Source of the DNA: Sandarakinorhabdus limnophila DSM 17366
GTDB lineage: Bacteria > Pseudomonadota > Alphaproteobacteria > Sphingomonadales > Sphingomonadaceae
DNA length: 64,000 nt
NCBI RefSeq assembly: GCF_000420765.1
Contig: NZ_ATVO01000005.1
Span: 248,001-312,000, forward strand
Direction: 5' to 3'
Shown here: positions 57,369 through 64,000 of the stretch, piece after piece
How the letters are laid out: each line of letters opens with the position of its first letter
How positions within the stretch are numbered: position 1 is the first letter of the stretch
The notes under the pieces: model-generated
Database searches by the model: none
What the model saw: the letters and a program-made list of their open reading frames with translations, nothing else
Told to the model about the DNA's origin: nothing
Translations under genes and position numbers: made by a program

Positions 57369-59507
57369 TTACTCCGCCGCTTCCCCCAATGGCGGCAGAT
57401 TATGCCCCAGCAGCCGGAGCAACTCAGCCGCCGCCTCGACAATATTCGTCCCCGGCCCAAAGATCGCCACCGTGCCCACCGATTTCAGGAAGTCATAATC
57501 CTGCGCCGGGATCACCCCGCCGGCGATCACCTTGATGTCCGATCGGCCAGCCTGCTTCAGTTCATCGATCAACGCCGGCACCAGAGTCTTGTGCCCCGCT
57601 GCCAGCGACGACGACGCCACCAGATCCACGTCGAGCTGCAACGCCAGGTCGCGGGCCTCTTCCGGCGTCTGGAACAAGGGGCCGACGGTGGCATCAAAGC
57701 CCAGATCGGCCAGCGCCGTGCCGACCACTTTGGCGCCGCGGTCATGCCCGTCCTGGCCCATCTTCACGATCAGCACCCGCGGTTTGCGCCCCGTCCGGCG
57801 CTCGAACGCCTCCACGCCTTCGGCCACGCGCACATAGGCGGGATCGGCCTTGTAGGCATCGGCATAAACGCCCTTCACCATCTTCACGACGGCGGCATGG
57901 CGGCCGAACACATCTTCCATCGCGGCGCTGATTTCGCCCAGCGTGCAGCGGGCGCGGGCGCATTCGATGGCCAGCGCCAGCAGATTTTCGCTGCCGCGTG
58001 CACCTTCGCGCAGCGCATCCAGCGCGGCCTGCGCCCGATCGGAATCGCGCGCCGCCTTCACGGCTTCGATCCGCGTGATCTGGCTGGCGCGCACCGCCAC
58101 ATTGTCCACGTCCAGCACCGGCACCTCGTCCACGCTGCCGGGCTTGTACTTGTTGACGCCCACGATCACGGTCTCGCCCATGTCGATGCCGGCCTGCTTG
58201 GCAGCGGCTGCGGCTTCGATGTTGAGCTTGGGCAGGCCGCTGGCGACCGCCTTGGTCATGCCGCCGAGCGATTCCACTTCATCGATGATGGCCTGCGCAC
58301 CATCCACCAGCTGCTTGGTAAGCGCCTCCACATAGTAGCTGCCGCCCAGCGGATCGACGACCTTGGTGATGCCGGTTTCTTCCTGCAGCACGATCTGGGT
58401 GTTGCGGGCGATGCGGGCGGAAAAATCGGTGGGCAGCGCAATGGCTTCATCCAGCGCGTTGGTGTGCAGCGATTGCGTGCCGCCCAGCGCAGCGGCCAGC
58501 GCCTCCACCGTGGTGCGGATGACGTTGTTGTACGGGTCCTGCTCCTGCAGCGACACGCCCGACGTTTGGCAATGGGTGCGCAGCATCAGGCTGCGCGGGT
58601 CCTTGGCGCCAAAGTTGGTCATGATGCGCGCCCACAAGGTGCGGGCAGCGCGCAGCTTGGCCACTTCCATGAAAAAGTTCATGCCGATGGCGAAGAAGAA
58701 GCTCAGCCGCCCGGCAAATTCATCGACATCCAGGCCCTGGGCCTGGGCGGCGCGGACATATTCCATGCCATCGGCCAGCGTGTAGGACAGTTCCTGCAGC
58801 GCCGTCGCCCCGGCTTCGTGCATGTGATAGCCGGAGATTGAAATGCTGTTGAATTTCGGCATGTTGCGCGCGGTGTGGCTGATGATGTCGGCCACGATCC
58901 GCATCGAAGGTTCGGGCGGATAGATATAGGTGTTGCGGACCATGAACTCCTTCAGGATGTCGTTCTGGATGGTGCCATCCAGTTTGGCCTGAGGGACGCC
59001 GGCTTCCTCGGCCGCCACAATGAAGAAGGCGAGGCACGGGATCACCGCGCCGTTCATCGTCATCGAAACCGACATCTGATCGAGCGGGATGCCGTCGAAC
59101 AGGATCTTCATGTCCTCCACGCTGTCGATGGCCACGCCGGCCTTGCCGACGTCGCCTGACACGCGCGGGTGATCCGAATCATAGCCCCGGTGGGTGGCCA
59201 GATCGAACGCGACCGAAAGCCCCTTCTGCCCGGCCGCCAGGTTGCGGCGATAGAAGGCGTTGGATTCTTCCGCCGTCGAGAAGCCAGCGTACTGCCTGAC
59301 GGTCCACGGCCGACCCGCATACATGGAGGCGCGCACGCCGCGCGTGTACGGCGCAAAGCCCGGCAGGCCGGGCTCCCAACCTTGGGTATCTTCGGCGGTA
59401 TAGAGCGGCTTGACGGTGAAGCCTTCAGGGGTGTGCCAGTCCAGCGACTGCCCCTTCACTTCCTTGGCGGCCATCGCGGCCCAATCGTTCACGGTTGGCT
59501 TGGTCAT
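57369..59507 (-). CDS. scpA: Methylmalonyl-CoA mutase, large chain
   Basis: Isomerises methylmalonyl-CoA and succinyl-CoA using adenosylcobalamin, for propionate and odd-chain fatty-acid use. 712 residues. The TIM-barrel part shows [53 protein letters not shown] and [18 protein letters not shown]. The C-terminal B12 domain has [20 protein letters not shown] (base-off His), [18 protein letters not shown] and [12 protein letters not shown]. One chain has the length of the catalytic subunit; whether a small subunit exists elsewhere is not visible. SD GGAGAG is upstream of the ATG. Confidence 0.96.
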   Translation of the reverse strand: MTKPTVNDWAAMAAKEVKGQSLDWHTPEGFTVKPLYTAEDTQGWEPGLPGFAPYTRGVRASMYAGRPWTVRQYAGFSTAEESNAFYRRNLAAGQKGLSVAFDLATHRGYDSDHPRVSGDVGKAGVAIDSVEDMKILFDGIPLDQMSVSMTMNGAVIPCLAFFIVAAEEAGVPQAKLDGTIQNDILKEFMVRNTYIYPPEPSMRIVADIISHTARNMPKFNSISISGYHMHEAGATALQELSYTLADGMEYVRAAQAQGLDVDEFAGRLSFFFAIGMNFFMEVAKLRAARTLWARIMTNFGAKDPRSLMLRTHCQTSGVSLQEQDPYNNVIRTTVEALAAALGGTQSLHTNALDEAIALPTDFSARIARNTQIVLQEETGITKVVDPLGGSYYVEALTKQLVDGAQAIIDEVESLGGMTKAVASGLPKLNIEAAAAAKQAGIDMGETVIVGVNKYKPGSVDEVPVLDVDNVAVRASQITRIEAVKAARDSDRAQAALDALREGARGSENLLALAIECARARCTLGEISAAMEDVFGRHAAVVKMVKGVYADAYKADPAYVRVAEGVEAFERRTGRKPRVLIVKMGQDGHDRGAKVVGTALADLGFDATVGPLFQTPEEARDLALQLDVDLVASSSLAAGHKTLVPALIDELKQAGRSDIKVIAGGVIPAQDYDFLKSVGTVAIFGPGTNIVEAAAELLRLLGHNLPPLGEAAE

Positions 59508-59630
59508 GTCACTCTCCGTCTTGCCATCCGCTTAAGCAAGGCGCAGCGCGGCTGGCAAGCTGGAGGAACTGCGATGTGGTCGCAGGGGGCCGATCGGGAA
59601 CCAATCCGCTGCTGCGGCGTTGATTTCTTC

Positions 59631-59831
59631 ATGGCCATTGAACCCACGACACAAGCAGACCCGCCCGAAATCATCTCCACCGTGAAGGCGCGCGGTGGCG
59701 TGACCGGCAACAAGGTGCGTTATGTGTTGGCGATTTCGCTGTTGCTGGTGGTTGCCGGCATGGTGGCTGTCCATCTCGGTGTGCCCGGCGGCCTGATGGA
59801 CGGAGCCACCAGCGCACCAGGGAAGAACTGA
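59631..59831 (+). CDS. Small single-pass membrane protein of unknown function
   Basis: 66 residues with one central membrane helix (YVLAISLLLVVAGMVAVHL) preceded by a basic NKVR turn; the first 28 residues are polar. Not recognised. The small size, the helix and the codon use suggest a real gene, but no strong SD is seen. It is divergent from the mutase, and its stop abuts glnD on the other strand (59831 versus 59833). Confidence 0.55.
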   Translation: MAIEPTTQADPPEIISTVKARGGVTGNKVRYVLAISLLLVVAGMVAVHLGVPGGLMDGATSAPGKN

Positions 59832-59832
59832 C

Positions 59833-62595
59833 TCACTCCGCCGCTTCGGCCAGCATTTCCACCTTGGAGCTGGCGGTCGCGGCAATGGCCAACAGGCGCT
59901 TTTCGATGGCTTTCAGGCGCACTGGATTGTCGATCTTGGCGCCGGTGAGATCGGTCACGTAGAAGGTGTCAGTGGCCTTTTCGCCGTAGGTGGCGATGTG
60001 GGCGCTGTGGATAGTCAGCTTCTGCTGGAACAGCCCATTGGTCAGCGCATAAAGCAAAGCCGGGCGGTCAGAGGCGTTGACCTCGATCACCGTGTAACGA
60101 TTGCTGGCCTTGTTATCGATCAGCACGCGCGGTTCCACCCGGAACAGTTCGGCCTTGCGGCGGGCCAGTGGCCGGGCGGCGAGCTTGTCGGCGAGACGGA
60201 TGCGGCCTGACAACACATCCTCGATGCTGCGCCGCAGCCGCGCCAGTTGCGCCGGTTCAACGAACGGCCGGCCCAGCGGATCGAGCACGACGAAATTGTC
60301 GATCGCCATGCCATCGCGGGTGGTGTGGATGCGGGCATCGAAAATGTTGCCGCCGGCCAGGGAAATGGCGCCGGCGATGCGGTAGAACAGGCCGGGGTGA
60401 TCGGTGGCATAGATGGCGACCAACGTGGTGCCACGCGCCGGATCGGGCGTGCAGGCAATCGCCAGGGGGGCATCGCCGGCACCTTCAACCAGCGCGGCGT
60501 TGGCGGTGAGCACGTCTGACGCTTCGGCCACCCAATAGCTGTCGGCAAAGCGGCGGGCATAGGTGGCAAAGCGCTGTTCGGGCCAGCCCAGCGCATCGCG
60601 CAGGCCGGCCTGTTTGGCGGCGATGCGTGTCGCGCGCCCTGTCTGCTTGTGGCCCAACCGCAGCACTTCTTCGGCCGAATCATACAGTTCGCGCAGCAAT
60701 TGCGCTTTCCAGCCGTTCCACACGCCGGGGCCGACGGCGCGGATATCGACCACGGTCAGGATCAGCAGCAGGCGCAGCCGTTCCGGGCTGGCAACGGCTT
60801 CAGCAAAATCCAGGATGGTCTTGAAATCGGAAAGGTCACGCTTGAAGGCGGTGCGGCTCATCAGCAGGTGATGTTCCACCAGCCAGGCCACGGTTTCGGT
60901 CTCTTCTTTGCTCAGCCCCAGCCGCGGGCACAGGCGCCGCGCGATATCGGCGCCCAACAGGCTGTGATCGCCGCCGCGCCCCTTAGCGATATCGTGCAGC
61001 AGCACCGCAACATGCAGAACGCGCCGGTTGATCAGCTGGTGGATGATGGCGCTCGACAGGCTGTGATCGGATTTCAGCTCACCGCGCTCGATCCGGGCAA
61101 GCAGGCCGATGGCGCGGATCGTGTGTTCGTCCACCGTGTAATGGTGGTACATGTCGTACTGCATCTGCGCGACGACACGGCCGAAATCCGGAACAAAGCG
61201 CCCGAAGACACCGGCCTCGTTCATCCACCTGAGCACGGTTTCCGGATCACGCGGCGAAATGAGCACCTCAAGGAACAGCGCATTGGCGGTCTTGTCGCGC
61301 CGCACGCGTTCGTCGATCAGCTGCGCATCGCGCGCGGCGGCGCGCATGGCGAGCGGATGGATGGCCAGCCCCTGACTGTCGGCCAGCGCGAAGATCTCCA
61401 GCAGGTGCACCGGATCAGCCTTGAAGAATTCATCATTGGGCACGCCGATCTGGCCGCGCCGCAGGGTGAAGCCCTTCAGCCGGGCCGGCCGGCGGGTGAG
61501 CGTGGGCAACCAGGCGAGGCGGGCGGTCGATTCATCGAGGTGGGCGAGGAACAGGCCCGTCAGGTCGCCCACCGATTTCACCATCAGGAAATAATGGCGC
61601 ATGAACCGCTCCACCGCGCTCATGCTGTCACGATTGGCATAGGCCAGGCGGGCGGCAAGCTCGCGCTGCACGTCGAAGGTGAGGCGTTCCTCGGCGCGGC
61701 CGGTGATGTGGTGCAGCATGATGCGCACCGACCACAGGAAGCTTTCGGCGCGGCGGAACTGGCGCAATTCGTCCGCGGTGAGCAGGCCCTTGTCTACCAG
61801 TTCGGCAACGCTGTGCACCTGGTGCAGATATTTGCCGATCCAGAACAGGGCGTGCAGATCGCGCAGGCCGCCCTTGCCTTCCTTCAGATTGGGTTCGACG
61901 ACATAGCGGCTGTCGCCCATGCGCTGGTGACGGGCTTCGCGCTCGGCCAGCTTTTCGGCCACGAAGGCGCGGGCGGTGCCGGCCACCACTTCCTTGCGGA
62001 ACCGGGCATTGGCTTCGTCGAACAGCGGCTGATCACCCCAGACGAAGCGGGCTTCCAGAAAGGCGGTGCGCACCGTCATGTCGGAACGAGCGATGCGGAT
62101 CACGTCGTCCAGGCTGCGGGTGGCGTTGCCCACCTTCAAGCCCAGATCCCACAGCAGATAGAGCAGAGTTTCGATGACCTGTTCGCCCCACGGCGTCTGC
62201 TTCCACGGCGTGATGAACACGATGTCCACATCGGAAAACGGCGCCATCTGGCCGCGGCCGTAACCACCCACCGCCGCCAGCGCCAGCCGTTCGGATTGGG
62301 TGGGATTGGCCAGCGGATATAGGCTGGCCACCACCGTATCGCAGGCAAGGCGCAGCAGCTGATCGGTCAGGAAGCTTTGGGCGGTGGCCATTTCCAGGCC
62401 GCGGCCGGGGTGCGCTTCCAGCCGTTCGGCAATCTCGGTACGGCCAGCGAGCAGCGCCCCGCGCAGCGTATCTGCGAGCAGACGGCGGCGATCGGCAAAA
62501 CTCTCGCAGCGGGCCAGCCCGCTGGCCAAGCCATCGGCCAAGGCGCGGCGATCGATGATCGCGCGGCGATTGTGGATGGCATCAACCCTCAACAT
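59833..62595 (-). CDS. glnD: PII uridylyltransferase / uridylyl-removing enzyme
   Basis: Senses glutamine and modifies PII proteins to control nitrogen assimilation. 920 residues. The nucleotidyltransferase core is GGYGRGQMAPFSDVDIVF near residue 109, the helical domain has RDLHALFWIGKYL, the HD domain VAVLLHDIAKGRGGDHSLLG lies near 530, and two ACT domains start about 720 (FYRIAGAISLAGGNIFDARI) and 830 (RPALLYALTNGLFQQKL). The length is normal. No PII gene (glnB/glnK) is adjacent here. Confidence 0.96.
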   Translation of the reverse strand: MLRVDAIHNRRAIIDRRALADGLASGLARCESFADRRRLLADTLRGALLAGRTEIAERLEAHPGRGLEMATAQSFLTDQLLRLACDTVVASLYPLANPTQSERLALAAVGGYGRGQMAPFSDVDIVFITPWKQTPWGEQVIETLLYLLWDLGLKVGNATRSLDDVIRIARSDMTVRTAFLEARFVWGDQPLFDEANARFRKEVVAGTARAFVAEKLAEREARHQRMGDSRYVVEPNLKEGKGGLRDLHALFWIGKYLHQVHSVAELVDKGLLTADELRQFRRAESFLWSVRIMLHHITGRAEERLTFDVQRELAARLAYANRDSMSAVERFMRHYFLMVKSVGDLTGLFLAHLDESTARLAWLPTLTRRPARLKGFTLRRGQIGVPNDEFFKADPVHLLEIFALADSQGLAIHPLAMRAAARDAQLIDERVRRDKTANALFLEVLISPRDPETVLRWMNEAGVFGRFVPDFGRVVAQMQYDMYHHYTVDEHTIRAIGLLARIERGELKSDHSLSSAIIHQLINRRVLHVAVLLHDIAKGRGGDHSLLGADIARRLCPRLGLSKEETETVAWLVEHHLLMSRTAFKRDLSDFKTILDFAEAVASPERLRLLLILTVVDIRAVGPGVWNGWKAQLLRELYDSAEEVLRLGHKQTGRATRIAAKQAGLRDALGWPEQRFATYARRFADSYWVAEASDVLTANAALVEGAGDAPLAIACTPDPARGTTLVAIYATDHPGLFYRIAGAISLAGGNIFDARIHTTRDGMAIDNFVVLDPLGRPFVEPAQLARLRRSIEDVLSGRIRLADKLAARPLARRKAELFRVEPRVLIDNKASNRYTVIEVNASDRPALLYALTNGLFQQKLTIHSAHIATYGEKATDTFYVTDLTGAKIDNPVRLKAIEKRLLAIAATASSKVEMLAEAAE

Positions 62596-62637
62596 TGCAG
62601 TGCAGCATAGGCCCTGCGCGGTGCAAAGGCCATGGCC

Positions 62638-63630
62638 TCATCCCCACAACGCTGCGTCCGGCGGATAGACGTCGCTGCCCTCGAAGCGCAGGCCGTGCGG
62701 GCGGTCCTCAATCAACAATGGTCCATCCAAATCGGCGTAGCTGCCCTGCATGGCGACCATGAACGCTGGCGCAATGGCAAGGCTTGTGCACAGCATGCAC
62801 CCCGTCATCACGCCCAGCCCGCGCGTGGCGGCAGCATGGCGCAGGGCCAGAGCCTCGGTGAGGCCGCCGGCTTTATCGAGCTTGATATTGATGAAGCGAT
62901 AGCGGCCGATGATGGCATCAAGACTGTCGCGGTCATGGCAGCTTTCATCGGCGGCCAGCGGCACGGCGCAGTTCAGCCCCTCCAGTTCGGCGTCACGGCC
63001 GGCAGGCACCGGCTGTTCGACCAGCTCCACGCCAAGCGGTGCCAACTGGCGCAGCGTGCGTTCGATATCGGTGCCGCCCCAGGCTTCATTGGCATCGACG
63101 ATCAACCGGGCATCAGGCGCGGCGCGGCGCACGGCGGCCATACGCTCCACGTCCGCCTGCGGGCCGCCGTCGCCGCCCAGCTTGACCTTCAACAATTCGC
63201 GGCCCCGCACCGCGCTTGCTGCTGCCGCCATCGCCGCCGGATCGCCCAAACTGATGGTGTAGGCGGTGAGCATCGGCTGCGGCACCGGCAGGCCGAGCGT
63301 TTGCCAGACGCGGCGGCCGGACTGTTTGGCTTCCAGATCCCACAGCGCACAATCAAGCGCGTTGCGCGCCGCACCGGCGGGCAGCAGCGCCAGCAAATTG
63401 GCACGGCCGGCACCCGCCGCCACCGCGCCGGCACAGCCCGTCAGCGCGGCCAGTGCCAGTTCCGCCGAATCGCCCTTGTAATAGATGGCGGTGCCCTCGC
63501 CGCGGCCAGTGTGCGGGCCATCGCTGACCTCTGCCACGACGACATCGACATGGGTTTTGGCTCCGCGCGAAATGGTAAAGCTGCCTTGCACAGGAAAGCG
63601 TTCGATGCGGGCGGCGAGCGAGCGGGCCAT
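62638..63630 (-). CDS. Dipeptide epimerase (enolase superfamily)
   Basis: 330 residues. A capping domain (SFTISRGAKTHVDVVVAEVS) is followed by the barrel with catalytic Lys pair in LLKVKLGGDG, metal ligands in VDANEAWGG, VELVEQPVP and LAADESCHD, and Lys in INIKLDKAGGLTEAL, then GVMTGCMLCTSLAIAPA. The KxK-D-E-D-K set and the last motif fit L-Ala-D/L-Glu-type dipeptide epimerases in peptidoglycan peptide recycling. Exact dipeptide specificity is unknown. Start: ATG at 63630; GTG at 63636 is possible. It begins 43 bp from glnD on the same strand. Confidence 0.9.
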   Translation of the reverse strand: MARSLAARIERFPVQGSFTISRGAKTHVDVVVAEVSDGPHTGRGEGTAIYYKGDSAELALAALTGCAGAVAAGAGRANLLALLPAGAARNALDCALWDLEAKQSGRRVWQTLGLPVPQPMLTAYTISLGDPAAMAAAASAVRGRELLKVKLGGDGGPQADVERMAAVRRAAPDARLIVDANEAWGGTDIERTLRQLAPLGVELVEQPVPAGRDAELEGLNCAVPLAADESCHDRDSLDAIIGRYRFINIKLDKAGGLTEALALRHAAATRGLGVMTGCMLCTSLAIAPAFMVAMQGSYADLDGPLLIEDRPHGLRFEGSDVYPPDAALWG

Positions 63631-63706
63631 TTGCACCGCACTGCCCCAAGCTGCCCCCGCCTGCAACAGGCTTTGCGTCAAGAGCAAAGCAGGGCATGCT
63701 TCCGCA

Positions 63707-64000
63707 ATGAGCGATGAGGAATCAGTCGAACTAGACGCGGTTGCCACCGTGTCGCGCATCACCGCCCTGGAAATGCTGGTGCGCCAGATCATGATCGTGC
63801 AGCTTCGCATCCTCGACAAGATGGGCGAGATCAAACTTGATCCCGATTATATGCAGACCATCCACAAGGCCTATGCCGAAAAGGTCGATGAAAGCCCGAT
63901 CATCCAAAGCGCCAGCCCAGACGTGAACTATGAATTCAAGATGATGGTGTTGCACAATCTGGAGCGCTTCTTCGACGATATCGAACGCCACGTGAAGGAC
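63707..64000 (+). CDS. Unknown soluble protein, N-terminal 98 residues only
   Basis: The gene runs off the right edge. The visible part, MSDEESVELDAVATVSRITA and onward, is mostly helical with many charged residues and a repeated Met/Leu/Ile pattern (EMLVRQIMIVQLRILDKMGE) suggesting coiled coil. No signal peptide or membrane helix is seen. Not recognised. SD AGGG lies about 10 nt upstream; it is divergent from the epimerase gene. Confidence 0.7.
   Translation, partial: MSDEESVELDAVATVSRITALEMLVRQIMIVQLRILDKMGEIKLDPDYMQTIHKAYAEKVDESPIIQSASPDVNYEFKMMVLHNLERFFDDIERHVKD

Noticed and set aside
60649-62322. A 557-codon frame opposite glnD
   Set aside because: Shadow of glnD; Gln/His/Arg-rich with no recognisable domain.

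Overview
This is a GC-rich (about two-thirds G+C), gene-dense chromosomal window. It most likely comes from an alphaproteobacterium of the order Sphingomonadales. The pointers are a short PEP-CTERM protein, a fused ThiS-ThiG, the addB-addA-trxA and rpmH-rnpA-yidD-yidC-engB clusters, a BlaI/M56 pair, a TolC-type outer-membrane protein and a bacterial-type aconitase A. I see no phage, insertion sequence, integrase, CRISPR array or rRNA. One tRNA gene is present (Gly, anticodon CCC). Genes are packed tightly: many start codons overlap the upstream stop (ATGA, GTGA or TGATG), and three convergent pairs interlock their stop codons.

Layout. 1-12 kb: a Tat-exported protein (partial), threonyl-tRNA synthetase, a cytochrome c'/diheme cytochrome c pair, a TolC-family protein, an S9 peptidase broken by an in-frame TAA, then a leftward set of hydroxyacyl-CoA dehydrogenase, an unknown protein, argB and a cupin. 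12-19 kb: acyl-CoA ligase, yggT-folD-marC, an SDR, a PEP-CTERM protein with a sigma-54-type promoter, and argG. 19-31 kb: a lone CheB methylesterase domain, an S10 peptidase, small exported and membrane proteins, kup, an oxidoreductase, recR and acnA. 31-36 kb: a HAD phosphatase and a four-gene Mla-type lipid transport operon. 36-43 kb: rppH, thiSG, engB-yidC-yidD-rnpA-rpmH and argJ. 43-53 kb: a GST-like protein, addB-addA-trxA, and three leftward genes encoding a winged-helix regulator and two unknown proteins that resemble degenerate receiver domains. 53-64 kb: infC (probable ATA start), msrC, a blaI-M56 module with clear operators and a frameshifted sensor, tRNA-Gly, methylmalonyl-CoA mutase, glnD and a dipeptide epimerase.

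How the genes work together. Arginine synthesis is scattered (argB, argJ, argG). Envelope maintenance is well represented (TolC, Mla transporter, YidC, PEP-CTERM protein, BlaI/M56). Repair and translation housekeeping genes fill much of the rest (addAB, recR, thrS, infC, rpmH, engB). One-carbon and central metabolism are covered by folD, acnA and the mutase.

The most interesting signals are regulatory. First, a textbook -24/-12 (sigma-54) element lies 30 bp upstream of the PEP-CTERM gene, with a 7-5-7 dyad about 80 bp upstream of the predicted start site. A decayed PEP-CTERM tail lies further upstream. Second, two BlaI-like dyads sit on a 17-bp-spaced promoter. Third, a small family of 3'-end hairpins carries compensatory base changes. 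Fourth, infC appears to start at ATA. Fifth, an unrecognised cluster combines two degenerate receiver-like proteins with a winged-helix protein. All functional assignments rest on motif recognition by eye; no database search was run.
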